A stretch of 64,000 nt of DNA from the NCBI GenBank assembly GCA_028871795.1, contig JAGWMG010000002.1, positions 264,106 through 328,105 of the forward strand, read 5' to 3'. This DNA comes from Alphaproteobacteria bacterium. Its GTDB lineage: Bacteria > Pseudomonadota > Alphaproteobacteria > Micropepsales > Micropepsaceae. Position numbers and translations under genes: made by a program. This document shows positions 1-12,041 of this stretch, in pieces (within the stretch, counting starts at the first letter, position 1; each line of letters starts with the position of its first letter). The notes beneath the pieces are model-generated. The model ran no database searches. It was given only the letters and a program-made list of their open reading frames with translations, and had not been told where the DNA came from.

Positions 1-2379
<2,379 letters not shown>

Positions 2380-2511
2380 TCACGCCTTCTCCACCTTCTC
2401 CGCCAGCCAGGCCTTGATGAGCGATGGCACGTCGCGCTTGGTGTCCTCAATCTCCCCTGTCGCTATCCGCATGACGTGGACGGCGTTGCCGATCACGTCG
2501 GCGGGGCGTTT
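2380..2511 (-). pseudogene. Possible remnant of a small conserved alphaproteobacterial protein
   Basis: The minus-strand frame ending at 2380 reads KRPADVIGNAVHVMRIATGE followed by IEDT. This resembles the first third of small uncharacterised alphaproteobacterial proteins that begin with a K/RP-x-D-x-I-GNA-x-x-VMRIATGE-x-E motif, as I remember them. After IEDT the frame continues into an unrelated lysine-rich tail and stops, so the GRKGG-type C-terminal half of that family is absent. No convincing start codon or ribosome site precedes it, and the upstream frame runs into the DUF1223 gene on the other strand. I read it as a gene fragment; a chance similarity is possible. Confidence 0.3.
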
Positions 2512-2592
2512 GCAGGGAAACCCGGCCCTCGGAGCCTTTCGTTCAAGCCGAAGTGACTGGAGAGCCGAGTGTCCTCGGCCTATGGTCGGGAC

Positions 2593-3345
2593 ATGAAGCG
2601 GGTTACTTCGACGGCTCTTCTTGTCTTGGCCATGCTTGCCGGCGCGCCCGCCTTTGCAGGCGGGGGGCGGCCCGTTGTGGTAGAACTGTACACCAGCCAA
2701 GGCTGCGATGCGTGTCCGCAGGCCGACGCCCTCCAATCCCATCTGATCAAGCGCAAGGGGTTGATCGCGATGACCTTGCCGGTCACCTATTGGGACATGC
2801 TGGGCTGGAAGGACACGCTGGCGAGCGAAGCCAACACGCGCCGGCAGAAGGCCTATGCGGCGGCGATGGGACGCGGCGGGGTTTATACGCCCCAGACCAT
2901 CGTGGACGGCGCCAAGGACGTGGTGGGCAGCCGCGAGGAAGACGTCGAAGCGGCGATCGACACGGAGGCGCGGGACGCTGCCGCGGTCGAGGTCGGCTTC
3001 ACGCCGCTGCCGCAAAGACTGCATATCGCCGTCGCCGCGCTGCCGGACGCTGCGGCGAAGCGCAATCTCGACGCCACCATCTGGATGTTCCGCCTGCGCT
3101 CCGCCGTCCCCGTCCATATCGGCGCCGGCGAGAACGGCGGACGCAACTGGACCTACCGCAACGTGGTCAGCGACATCAAGGACCTCGGCCGCTGGAACGG
3201 CCGCGCCGTCGCCATCGATGTGCCGCCGGCGGATGCAAAAACCCCGGCGCACGACAGCCTCGTCGTGGTTCTGCAACAAGGCGGCTACGGCCGCGTGCTG
3301 GGCGCCGCTTATCTCACCCACGCCGAACGTTACGCGCAGCAGTAA
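2593..3345 (+). CDS. DUF1223 secreted thioredoxin-fold-like protein
   Basis: A 250-residue exported protein. The ATG at 2593 is chosen because it starts a clean signal peptide (MKRVTSTALLVLAMLAGAPAFA); an upstream in-frame start at 2569 would only add eight non-hydrophobic residues. The mature part opens with VVELYTSQGCDACPQAD, a CxxC motif in a thioredoxin-like setting typical of DUF1223, followed by the family's LPVTYWDMLGWKDTLA and RQKAYAAAMGRGGVYTPQ blocks. The family's exact function is not established; a periplasmic redox role is an inference from the CxxC and the fold. It lies downstream of acnA on the same strand with a gap of about 210 bases, so it may have its own promoter. Confidence 0.85.
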   Translation: MKRVTSTALLVLAMLAGAPAFAGGGRPVVVELYTSQGCDACPQADALQSHLIKRKGLIAMTLPVTYWDMLGWKDTLASEANTRRQKAYAAAMGRGGVYTPQTIVDGAKDVVGSREEDVEAAIDTEARDAAAVEVGFTPLPQRLHIAVAALPDAAAKRNLDATIWMFRLRSAVPVHIGAGENGGRNWTYRNVVSDIKDLGRWNGRAVAIDVPPADAKTPAHDSLVVVLQQGGYGRVLGAAYLTHAERYAQQ

Positions 3346-3348
3346 CGT

Positions 3349-3699
3349 TCAGAGACTTTGGTCGAGGATGCGCGCGAGGCGCACGGCGGGACCGCGATAC
3401 GCCGTTTGCGCCGAAGGTTCCCGCGCGCCGCACCCGCTCATCGCCTGGCCGAGCACCTGCGCCACGAAGGCGGCTCTCAGGCGCGGTCCGTTCCAGAACG
3501 AAGCATGGTTGTCCGTCCCGAATTGGCACGCCGCGCACCCCGCCGGTTGCCGGGGAACGAAGGCGCGCGCGCCCTGTCCCGGCGCATATTCACCATCGAA
3601 TTGCCGATGCAATTTGGCTTTTTCGACGCCGCGGATTTGTCCGCCGCGGCCCTTGGCCGCCGGAGCGATAACAACGGGGTATGCCGCAATCGCCGTCAT
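3349..3699 (-). CDS. Small conserved hypothetical protein
   Basis: A 116-residue minus-strand frame that converges on the DUF1223 gene with only three bases between the stop codons. The C-terminal part (RLRAAFVAQVLGQAM ... AYRGPAVRLARILDQSL) has the look of a group of short alphaproteobacterial proteins that share an AFxAQxx-20-AYR pattern, which is the main reason to accept it over its overlapping frames. There is no signal peptide or membrane segment, and two cysteines sit in CAAC. The start at 3699 has only a weak, closely spaced ribosome site. Function unknown; a spurious frame remains possible. Confidence 0.5.
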   Translation of the reverse strand: MTAIAAYPVVIAPAAKGRGGQIRGVEKAKLHRQFDGEYAPGQGARAFVPRQPAGCAACQFGTDNHASFWNGPRLRAAFVAQVLGQAMSGCGAREPSAQTAYRGPAVRLARILDQSL

Positions 3700-3815
3700 A
3701 ACCTGTTCTTAAGGCAAAGCGCGGGCCGCGCTGCACAATTACCCCGTCTGCCTCAACAGTTACGAGTTTTTTAACACGGCATCGCCATCATGGCGCGAAA
3801 GAGCCGTCGAACGGC

Positions 3816-5534
3816 TTGGGATGGTGGCAGGTGCTGGAATCGACGCTTCAGAAGAAGCCCGCTGAAAGAGTTGCACCGCTGCGCGCCGCGCAGGACGCCA
3901 AACGGCTGCAACTGGCCGTGACGGCTGCCGGGGCCGTCGCGTTCAACTGGACCGTCGCCGACGACGTCATCGTGTGGGATGGCGCGCGCGACATCCTTCC
4001 CCATCAGGTCGTCGCCGGCAAAATCAATCGCGGCCGGATGCTGCTCGACCTGATGAGTCCAGAAGGGCGCAGCAAGCTCGCCGCCGTTCTCGAAAGCCGC
4101 GCGCGCCAGAGCGTTCCCTTCGATCTCGACGTCGAGCTGGCCACCGCGCTCGGTTCGGTGTGGTTCATCATGCACGGCGTGCGCATTCCCGACATGGACG
4201 GCGCCACGGAACGTGTCACCGGCCTGATGCGCGAAGTCACCGAGCGGCGGCGCGAAATCCAAAGGCTGACCTATCTCGCCACGCGCGACGAGTTGACGGG
4301 CCATCTCAACCGCAATTCGCTGCGCGCCGAACTGGCCGAGGCCATCGACCGGGCCAAGCGCGAAGAGCGCCACTGCGCCTTCCTGGTCGCCTCGATCGAC
4401 CGCCTGGCGATGATCAACGATTCCTACGGCTTCGACGCCGCCGACGAACTGATCGTGGCGGTCGGCGAGCGGCTGTCGAACTCGCTGCGCTCCAGCGACG
4501 TCATCGGCCGCACAGCCGGCAATAAGTTCGGCGTCATCCTGAAGAACTGTTCGGATCTCGAAATCGCCATCGTCGCCGACAGGCTGCGCGCGGCGGTGCG
4601 CGGCAGCGTCATCGAAACCAGGGCGGGCATGGTGGCGGCGACGACGACGGTCGGCGCCGTGTGGCTGCCGACGGGTGCGAACTCGAGTCAGGAAGCCATG
4701 CTGCGGGCCGAAGAAGCGCTGGGGCGGGCCCGCACCTCGGGCCGCGACGGCTTCACCATGTATCAGCGCTCGCCGCAGCGCGAAGGCGCGCGCCTGCGGC
4801 TGATGTCGGTGGCGGACGAAGTGGCCGCGGCGCTGAAGCAAAAGCGCCTGGTCTTCGCCTATCAACCCATCGTCAACGCCCGGACGCGCGAAGCCGCGGA
4901 ATACGAGTGTCTGTTGCGCATGGTGCGCGAGGACGGCAGCGTCGTTTCCGCCGCCCAGTTCATCCCCGCGGCCGAACAGCTCGGACTGGTGCGCCTTGTC
5001 GACCGCCACGCGCTGGAAATGGCGGTGGAGCAGCTTCACGAACACAAGAACATCGCCTTGAGCGTCAACGTCTCGGGCACCACCTCGTGCGATATCGCCT
5101 GGCTGCAGTCGTTTGTCGAATACGTGCGGGCCAACGGCTCCATCGCCGACCGGTTGATGGTCGAACTGACCGAAACCGCGGCGCTCAACCATTTCGAGGA
5201 GAACGCGCAATTCGTGTCGCAGCTGCGCGAGATGGGCTGCCGCGTGGCGATCGACGATTTCGGCGCCGGCTACACTTCGTTCCGCAATCTGCAGATGCTG
5301 CGCATCGACATGGTCAAGATCGACGGCACCTATGTGATGGGCCTGGTGAATTCGCCGGAGAACCAGGTCTTCGTGCGCACGCTGGTCGACCTCGCCAAGA
5401 GCTTCAATCTCAAGACCACGGCGGAATGGGTCAGCTCGGAGAAAGAAGCCCTCCTGCTCGAAAGCTTCGGTGTCGACAATTTCCAGGGCTATTATTTCGG
5501 TGAGCCGGTGCTCAAACCGGCGTGGATGAAATAA
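3816..5534 (+). CDS. PAS-GGDEF(degenerate)-EAL protein, probable c-di-GMP phosphodiesterase
   Basis: A 572-residue cytoplasmic signalling protein with no membrane segments. A PAS-like domain covers about residues 30-145, a GGDEF domain about 150-315 and an EAL domain about 335-570. The GGDEF signature is replaced by AGNKF (residues 234-238), so diguanylate cyclase activity is unlikely. The EAL domain keeps the expected metal and substrate residues: E364 (in ECL instead of EAL), N418, E450, D480-D481, K501 and Q557, so hydrolysis of cyclic di-GMP is likely. No ATG fits. TTG 3816 is the most upstream start and GTG 3831 is an alternative that would remove five residues. It may act on attachment functions such as the holdfast genes of this window, but that link is an inference. 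Confidence 0.9.
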   Translation: MGWWQVLESTLQKKPAERVAPLRAAQDAKRLQLAVTAAGAVAFNWTVADDVIVWDGARDILPHQVVAGKINRGRMLLDLMSPEGRSKLAAVLESRARQSVPFDLDVELATALGSVWFIMHGVRIPDMDGATERVTGLMREVTERRREIQRLTYLATRDELTGHLNRNSLRAELAEAIDRAKREERHCAFLVASIDRLAMINDSYGFDAADELIVAVGERLSNSLRSSDVIGRTAGNKFGVILKNCSDLEIAIVADRLRAAVRGSVIETRAGMVAATTTVGAVWLPTGANSSQEAMLRAEEALGRARTSGRDGFTMYQRSPQREGARLRLMSVADEVAAALKQKRLVFAYQPIVNARTREAAEYECLLRMVREDGSVVSAAQFIPAAEQLGLVRLVDRHALEMAVEQLHEHKNIALSVNVSGTTSCDIAWLQSFVEYVRANGSIADRLMVELTETAALNHFEENAQFVSQLREMGCRVAIDDFGAGYTSFRNLQMLRIDMVKIDGTYVMGLVNSPENQVFVRTLVDLAKSFNLKTTAEWVSSEKEALLLESFGVDNFQGYYFGEPVLKPAWMK

Positions 5535-5561
5535 CGCACCCTCTGCCCACGCGGCCGTGAT

Positions 5562-6809
5562 TTATTCATAACGCATGAGGCGGGCCGCCGTGAGCGTCGC
5601 TGACCGCTTCACCGCGCCATGCTCGTCAAGAGAGCCCCAGCCCGAATTGGCGATGTAGTAGAACGCGCTGCCCACAAACACGCCATGCGTCGGATCCAGC
5701 GCCTCTCCCCGTTCGAGCACACGCTGCGCCGCGATGGATGACGTCGATATGTCGAATGCGAACGAGACCAGACGTTCCGGCGACGCACCGTTCTGAACCG
5801 CCATCAACACATTGCCGCGGCAGTTAAGGCCGTCGATGCCGTCAAGATCGTAACGGCCTTTGGTGGAGAGCCAACGGGTTTCCCCCGTTTTCAGATCCAA
5901 GATTGCCATACCCCTCACATAGTCGGGTACGAAAGCGTGCGTTGGGTCGCCGCAGATCGCCAGAGTCTGAGGCGAGACGAAGTCCCCATGATCGAGACGC
6001 CGCATTTTATGATCGTGGATGCGGTAAATCCCGCCGCCGTCGCCGTCGGACACGATGGGATCGCCGCTGTCCGACAGCACCATGTCTCCGAGATTGCTGT
6101 GGGGCGGTCCTTCGAAGCGGGACAGAAGCGCGCCTCGGTCAAGATCGTATTCGAGCAGGGCGGAACGGCCCCAGTCGGACTTGGCGACCATCGCAAACCC
6201 GGCGAAGGCCACCTCGGTGGCCCACAGACGGTGCCGCTTGGTGTCGACCTTGACGGCCACCATCGGCCAATGATCGGGCGCCTCCGCGAAGCTCCGCTGA
6301 GCGCCTCTGGCGTCCAGGGCGACAACCTTCTTCTCCAGAATCGACGTGACGAAAAACCGTTTGGAGGTGGAATCGTAATCGATGTCTTCCGGCAGCAATC
6401 CCGCATCGGAAAAAGTGAATAGGCGATGCGTCCGCGAAATCGGGTCTTGATTGGCCTTTATTTCGGCTTCGAAGTGGGTGCTGAGCGGCCGGAACAGAGG
6501 CGAAGCCAAAATCGGATGGATCTGTCCCATCGCCAGGAAACGTCGGACATCCGCAGCGGCCTCATTGTTATTTCCAAGCTGAAGTTGCGCCCGGGCGACT
6601 TCCAGGTTGGAGGTCGGCGAGTCGTTCAGAAACGTCCTCAGGTGCTCCGCGTCGGTCAGGTAAGAGCGCCAATCGTTTTCCTTTCGGTCGCGCAGAAGAG
6701 ACTGCTGGAAGCTCTGGAATTGCTCCACCGCGGAAGGCCCCGCCTGTCCCGCCGAAATCACAAGGATGGCCGCGCCAGCGACGGCGCAGAAAAGCGAAGC
6801 CCTGGGCAT
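5562..6809 (-). CDS. Secreted beta-propeller protein (SMP-30/NHL-like)
   Basis: A 415-residue exported protein. I start it at the ATG at 6809, which is preceded at seven bases by a GAGGGGG ribosome site and begins MPRASLFCAVAGAAILVISA, a signal peptide; an in-frame ATG nine codons upstream lacks such a site. An N-terminal alpha-helical TPR-like stretch (about residues 25-110) is followed by a repeated beta-propeller pattern, for example DAGLLPEDIDYDSTSKRFFV and NLGDMVLSDSGDPIVSDGDG, similar to gluconolactonase/SMP-30 type propellers. The substrate is unknown and no catalytic residues can be assigned with confidence. It converges on the EAL gene with a short gap. Confidence 0.7.
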   Translation of the reverse strand: MPRASLFCAVAGAAILVISAGQAGPSAVEQFQSFQQSLLRDRKENDWRSYLTDAEHLRTFLNDSPTSNLEVARAQLQLGNNNEAAADVRRFLAMGQIHPILASPLFRPLSTHFEAEIKANQDPISRTHRLFTFSDAGLLPEDIDYDSTSKRFFVTSILEKKVVALDARGAQRSFAEAPDHWPMVAVKVDTKRHRLWATEVAFAGFAMVAKSDWGRSALLEYDLDRGALLSRFEGPPHSNLGDMVLSDSGDPIVSDGDGGGIYRIHDHKMRRLDHGDFVSPQTLAICGDPTHAFVPDYVRGMAILDLKTGETRWLSTKGRYDLDGIDGLNCRGNVLMAVQNGASPERLVSFAFDISTSSIAAQRVLERGEALDPTHGVFVGSAFYYIANSGWGSLDEHGAVKRSATLTAARLMRYE

Positions 6810-6896
6810 GTAATGCCCCCTCGACATGTTATTCATGCCCTGAATCTGATCGAAATTTTAGAATGCGGCACTACACAAGGCCGCGAGCCGCCGGAC

Positions 6897-7496
6897 TTAC
6901 TTCCGCTGCTGGCTCAACTCGGCGAGTTGCCTGCGCATCGCCTCGATCTCGCTTTTCAATTCGCTGATCTCCTCCGACGGTTTTGCCTCGGCGGTGCCGT
7001 TGGTCCTGGGCTCGGCTTCCTCGGCGCGCGGCGGGCGCGGGCCAAAGGGCGAGAACATCTGCATGGCGCGCTCGAACATCTGCAGATTCTGCCGCGTGAG
7101 ATTTTCCAACGCCTGGCTGCCGCCGCCGAAGGCCTCGGCGATGCGGCTGCGCATGGCCTCCTGGTTCTTGGTGAAGCTCTCCATCGAGAGGTCGAGATAA
7201 CCCGGCACGAAGGCCTGCATGCTGTCGCCGTAAAGGCGGATGAGCTGGCGCAGGAACTTGATGGGCAGCAGGTTGTGCCCTTTGGTCTCTTCCTCGAAGA
7301 TGATCTGGGTGAGCACCGAGCGGGTGATGTCCTCGCCCGAGCGCGCGTCGAGCACCTGGAACTCGACGCCTTCCTTGACCATCTCGCAGAGATGATCGAG
7401 CGTCACGTAGCTCGAGGTCTGGGTGTTGTAGAGTCGCCGGTTCGCGTACTTCTTGATGATCACCGGAGTTTCGGCTTTCGAGGATTCTTCCGCCAC
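6897..7496 (-). CDS. phaR: Polyhydroxyalkanoate synthesis repressor PhaR
   Basis: A 199-residue DNA- and PHB-granule-binding repressor. The N-terminal PHB/PHA accumulation regulator domain is unmistakable: KKYANRRLYNTQTSSYVTLD at about residues 15-34, then a domain with SVLTQIIFEEE and KFLRQLIRLYGDSMQAFVP. The C-terminal part is charged and ends in a coiled-coil stretch (EEISELKSEIEAMRRQLAEL). PhaR proteins sense PHB and repress phasin genes and their own gene. It is divergent from phaA with 231 bases between them, consistent with shared regulation of PHB synthesis. Confidence 0.96.
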   Translation of the reverse strand: MAEESSKAETPVIIKKYANRRLYNTQTSSYVTLDHLCEMVKEGVEFQVLDARSGEDITRSVLTQIIFEEETKGHNLLPIKFLRQLIRLYGDSMQAFVPGYLDLSMESFTKNQEAMRSRIAEAFGGGSQALENLTRQNLQMFERAMQMFSPFGPRPPRAEEAEPRTNGTAEAKPSEEISELKSEIEAMRRQLAELSQQRK

Positions 7497-7631
7497 GCGC
7501 CACCCTGTTGAATCGTTGAGCGCCCCGCCGCGGCCGGGCTGTCCGACCGCCTAGGACACCATGATCCATTCTACCCTGTCCAGCCATTTTGCGCAGGTGC
7601 AAAATGAAGCTGCACGCCGCACATCACATAA

Positions 7632-8900
<1,269 letters not shown>

Positions 8901-8935
8901 TCCTGAGCGATTTCAAACTGAGGCACAAACTCTCG

Positions 8936-8972
8936 GTGTCATGCCCGCGAATGCGGGCCACCCAGATGACAC
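8936..8972. repeat. Palindromic REP-like extragenic element
   Basis: A nested inverted repeat: outer arms GTGTCAT and ATGACAC, inner arms GCCCGC and GCGGGC around GAAT. Elements of the form GTGTCATGCCCGCGAA-x-GCGGGC are common dispersed repeats in some alphaproteobacterial genomes. It lies 36 bases after phaA and could also end its transcript, although no T-run follows. No second copy was seen in the window. Confidence 0.55.
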
Positions 8973-9125
8973 GGGTTCGCTTCAACAGAAGAATGGCGCG
9001 AGCTTATTGGAAGGCTAGCTAATCCGCTGGCACGGCGAACAGGTTCACCAGCATATGTGTCACTGTAGAGCCGACCACCGCGAACGCCGATTTGTCCGTC
9101 GGCAGGCCGTAATCCGTTTGCGCGG

Positions 9126-9416
9126 TTAAATGAGAGTGATCAGTCCGGCGATGGCCGCCCAAAGTGCCGCGCTCGCCAGAATTGCAAAGCCGATGCCGAG
9201 GCCGACCGGCCACTTCTCATCGTCTGGTTCTTCCGATGCGTTGGCCAGGTCGATGTCGTGAGCAAAGGCGATCGCCAGTTCCGCCATCGCCTTGTCCATG
9301 CGGCGTTCCGCGTCCGGGCCGCGAAGTTCGGGAAGAATCGCACCTTCAAGATTGCCGTCAGGAGGAAAGGCAAAGGGCGCAGCGCGAACCATCGGCGTGC
9401 CTCTCGCAAAAATCAC
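9126..9416 (-). CDS. Small single-pass membrane protein
   Basis: A 96-residue protein with a charged, predicted cytoplasmic N-terminal part (RRMDKAMAELAIAFAHDIDLA and a DDEKW stretch) and one C-terminal hydrophobic segment (about residues 70-94, GLGIGFAILASAALWAAIAG). An internal ATG eight codons in (9392) is an alternative start. The function is unknown. A CtrA-like sequence lies just upstream at 9445-9460. The 225 bases between phaA and this gene hold the REP-like element and otherwise nothing recognised. Confidence 0.55.
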   Translation of the reverse strand: MIFARGTPMVRAAPFAFPPDGNLEGAILPELRGPDAERRMDKAMAELAIAFAHDIDLANASEEPDDEKWPVGLGIGFAILASAALWAAIAGLITLI

Positions 9417-9444
9417 GTTGGCCAGCCACTGTCCGCCGCAGATG

Positions 9445-9460
9445 CTAACGGAACGTTAAC
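9445..9460 (-). promoter_or_regulatory. CtrA-box-like sequence
   Basis: Read on the minus strand, GTTAA-CGTTCCG-TTAG matches the alphaproteobacterial CtrA consensus TTAA-N7-TTAA with one mismatch in the second half. It lies about 30 bases upstream of the small membrane protein gene. One-mismatch matches also occur by chance, so this is tentative. Confidence 0.3.
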
Positions 9461-9496
9461 CGGCATGATCGCGATGCCGGCAGGAGACGCTTGCAG

Positions 9497-10963
9497 CTAG
9501 ATCTCGGCCGTCGGGAGAAGCATCGTTTTCGCCAACATCGTCAGCCATTCATAAGACGCCTTGGGCGTTCGCGCGCCGCTGGCGCGGTTCATGGCGCACA
9601 GACCGAACTTCGCCGTGAAGCCCTGATCCCACTCCCAATTGTCCACCAAGGTCCAGACGAAATAGCCGCCCACCCGGGACCCGTGCTCCATCGCCACCTT
9701 CACGGTTTCGAGATGGCGGCGCAGATAATCAATGCGAAAGCGGTCACTCAAGATCGCGGGCGCGGTCGCGCTCAACGGATCGGAAGCGCCATTCTCGGTG
9801 ATCAACACCTTCGGATTTCCGTAATGGTTGCGCAGGCGCGCCAGCATTTCTCCAAGACCGGACGGGTCGATCTCGCGGCCGAACGCGTCGATCTCCACAC
9901 CTTTGGGCGGATCGCCGCGGCCGATATAGCTGGGATTAGAGCGGTCCAATTTGATGTACGCCGGCGAATAGTAATTGACGCCCAGGAAATCGACCGCTTG
10001 GCGGGTGACGGTCATATCGCCGCCCTTGACATGCGGTTCGACGTACGACTGCAAGATCCAGGGATAGGTTCCCCTGAGCAGCGGATCGAGATAGGCGCCG
10101 TTCCACACCGCATCGAACGCCTCCGCCGGCAGAAGATTCCAGAAACGGAGCGGCCCACCGACCGGACGTGAGGGCATCAGAGCCAAGGTCGTGCCGATAC
10201 GCAGACCGGAACGCGCGGCCCGTAGCGCCCTGATAGCCAGACCTTGGCCGAGATTCTGGTGATGTGTCACCGGACCCAGCAGCTTGCCGTCTTTGAGGCC
10301 GGGCGCGTGAATACCCATGACATGGCCGGCGATGGTGTGTACCGCAGCCTCGTTGAGGATAATGAAATTCTTCAGCCTGTCGCCCAGCTTCTCCGCCACC
10401 ACGGCGCCGTAATCCGCCAACCACTTGGCGGTATCGCGCGAGGCCCAGCCGCCCTTTTCGAACAGCGCCTGCGGCAGGTCCCAGTGGAACAGCGTGGCGT
10501 AAGGCTCAATCCCCTTGGCGAGCAGCGCATCGATCAGCCGGCGATAATAATCGAGGCCCATTTCGTTCACGGCACCGGCGCCGTCCGGCAGCACGCGCGG
10601 CCAGGAAATGGAGAATCGATAGGCCCCGAGGCCGGCACCCGCGATCAGCTCCACGTCGTCGGCGTAACGGCGATAGCTGTCGGTGGCCACGGACGCGTCG
10701 GAGCGGTCCACGATGTGCGAGGGATTGCGCGAAAACACGTCCCAGATGCTGGGGCCGCGCCCGTCGGCATCGAGCGCGCCTTCGATCTGGAAGGCGGACG
10801 TCGCCACGCCCCAGGTGAAGCCGGGCGGAAATCGACGCGATTTCGGCTGCACCGTAGGCGAGCCCGTAGGGCTGCACGCCGTTGCCGTGGACAACGCCGC
10901 TCCGGCCATCAGCGGCGCCAAAGCCCTGCGGGTCAAACCGCCTTTGTGCTCCATTGTCTCCAC
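9497..10963 (-). CDS. Glycoside hydrolase family 1 beta-glucosidase, exported lipoprotein
   Basis: A 488-residue GH1 (beta/alpha)8 enzyme that hydrolyses beta-glucosides. GH1 landmarks are in order: FTWGVATSAFQIEGA near residue 50, FHWDLPQ at 160, acid/base Glu205 in LNEAA (usually NEP, here NEA) and nucleophile Glu390 in LITENGASD. The N-terminus has a twin-arginine-like TRRALAPLMAGAALSTATAC leader whose Cys30 could be a lipidation site, so the enzyme is probably periplasmic or outer-membrane anchored, which is unusual because most bacterial GH1 enzymes are cytoplasmic. The start may be the first ATG (10963) or the one at 10954. It has no sugar transporter beside it. Confidence 0.92.
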   Translation of the reverse strand: METMEHKGGLTRRALAPLMAGAALSTATACSPTGSPTVQPKSRRFPPGFTWGVATSAFQIEGALDADGRGPSIWDVFSRNPSHIVDRSDASVATDSYRRYADDVELIAGAGLGAYRFSISWPRVLPDGAGAVNEMGLDYYRRLIDALLAKGIEPYATLFHWDLPQALFEKGGWASRDTAKWLADYGAVVAEKLGDRLKNFIILNEAAVHTIAGHVMGIHAPGLKDGKLLGPVTHHQNLGQGLAIRALRAARSGLRIGTTLALMPSRPVGGPLRFWNLLPAEAFDAVWNGAYLDPLLRGTYPWILQSYVEPHVKGGDMTVTRQAVDFLGVNYYSPAYIKLDRSNPSYIGRGDPPKGVEIDAFGREIDPSGLGEMLARLRNHYGNPKVLITENGASDPLSATAPAILSDRFRIDYLRRHLETVKVAMEHGSRVGGYFVWTLVDNWEWDQGFTAKFGLCAMNRASGARTPKASYEWLTMLAKTMLLPTAEI

Positions 10964-11104
10964 CCCGTTCCCGCCGGACTCGATACCACCACGGCATCAT
11001 TAGACACCGCTTTCAAGTGGTCCCAACTCGCAACGGCTGCCAGCGATAAACTTGCTAGGGCGATCAAGCCGCCGCCGATTCTTCAGCTAAGTACTTGAAA
11101 GCGG

Positions 11105-11179
11105 TGGTGGGCGCGACAGGGATCGAACCTGTGACCCCTACCATGTCAAGGTAGTGCTCTCCCGCTGAGCTACGCGCCC
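11105..11179 (-). tRNA. tRNA-Val (GAC)
   Basis: The minus strand folds into a complete cloverleaf of 75 bases including encoded CCA. The acceptor arm is GGGCGCG paired with CGCGCCC, the anticodon stem is CTACC/GGTAG with loop TTGACAT giving anticodon GAC, and the T arm contains GGTTCGATCC. The anticodon reads the GUC and GUU valine codons. No neighbouring tRNA is present. Confidence 0.97.
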
Positions 11180-11192
11180 TCAAGGGGCGTGA

Positions 11193-11222
11193 GCTATAGC
11201 GCCCGGCATGCGCGGCTGGCAA
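11193..11222 (-). promoter_or_regulatory. Promoter of tRNA-Val
   Basis: On the minus strand, TTGCCA (11217-11222) and TATAGC (11193-11198) are separated by 18 bases, and the -10 ends 13 bases before the mature tRNA, leaving a leader of about six bases. This is a good fit to a housekeeping sigma promoter. Confidence 0.6.
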
Positions 11223-11243
11223 GGCCGCGCCCGCCGTCCCAAC

Positions 11244-11864
11244 TCAACGCGTGTTTTTCAGGTCGAACCGCACCTGGACGTCGCTCGTGCTCGCAACCGC
11301 CATGCCGGCGCGCAGCGCCGGCCGGTAGCGCCAATGCGCCAGGATCCAGCTGCGCGCGGCCAGATCGAGATCGCCGTAGCCGCTGGACCGTACGACGGCC
11401 GCGTCCGTCACAATGCCTTGCGGCGAAATCGTCAGATGCAGCCGCACGCTGCCTTCCTCGCTGAGCCGGATGGCGAGCGGCGGATAGGGCGGCGTGGTGT
11501 GCGTGCTGCCGATGGGAGCGGCGCCATAGTCGTACGTCGGCGTCGACGGCCCTTGGACCAGTGTGATGCCGCCCTGCGATTGCTGGCCGCTGTCGATCAC
11601 GATCACCGGCTTCACGGCTGTGACGTCAGCCGGCTGGCGCCAAGGAGTGGCGGGTGGCGGAATCTGCCCCGGCTTGATGTTGCTCTTTATGAAGTCAATC
11701 TGTGTCCTCGGCTCCGGCGTCGGCCAGATTTTGACGTGGAGTCCCTCGATCAAGGCGAGGATCACCGCGACTTGAATCAATCCGGCGAAGATAAAACCCG
11801 TCACGCGTTGCGGCGTCATTCCCTTCGGCCGCACCGTGGCGATGGCATGCTGTGTCGTCTGCAT
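11244..11864 (-). CDS. TonB family energy transducer
   Basis: A 206-residue inner-membrane protein with a short cytoplasmic N-terminus, one membrane segment (GFIFAGLIQVAVILALIEG, about residues 23-41), a proline-containing periplasmic linker and a C-terminal TonB domain (about 120-206) with YPPLAIRLSEEGSVRLHLTI and WRYRPALRAG. It would pass proton-motive energy to outer-membrane receptors. It stands alone, without exbBD, unlike the TonB at 25630-26238, so it probably uses ExbBD made elsewhere. Confidence 0.9.
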   Translation of the reverse strand: MQTTQHAIATVRPKGMTPQRVTGFIFAGLIQVAVILALIEGLHVKIWPTPEPRTQIDFIKSNIKPGQIPPPATPWRQPADVTAVKPVIVIDSGQQSQGGITLVQGPSTPTYDYGAAPIGSTHTTPPYPPLAIRLSEEGSVRLHLTISPQGIVTDAAVVRSSGYGDLDLAARSWILAHWRYRPALRAGMAVASTSDVQVRFDLKNTR

Positions 11865-12041
11865 TGCTCCCTCCCCAAGGTTGGACGGGCCGTAACACGG
11901 CCCGCGCCTAGCGGGAGCCGGACCCCAAAGGGTTCCTCGCCCGGTCCACGCCGGACCGCAAAAAGCTGGGCCTCAACTTCGGCGCGATTGTGGCAGGCTA
12001 AGGCCGAAAGATTGTCCAGCGCCTTTTCTTTGGAAGCGCAG

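Noticed and set aside
2553..3671. Long overlapping Arg-rich frames opposite or out of phase with the DUF1223 gene, and many similar frames elsewhere
   Set aside because: High GC leaves long open frames in all phases. These have the Arg/Ala/Pro/Gly-rich composition of shadows, while the chosen frames carry recognisable motifs.
9019..9213. Minus-strand frame ending LVNLFAVPAD, as a small gene
   Set aside because: It overlaps the better-supported membrane protein gene in another frame, has no start signal, and its last 30 residues match nothing I recognise.
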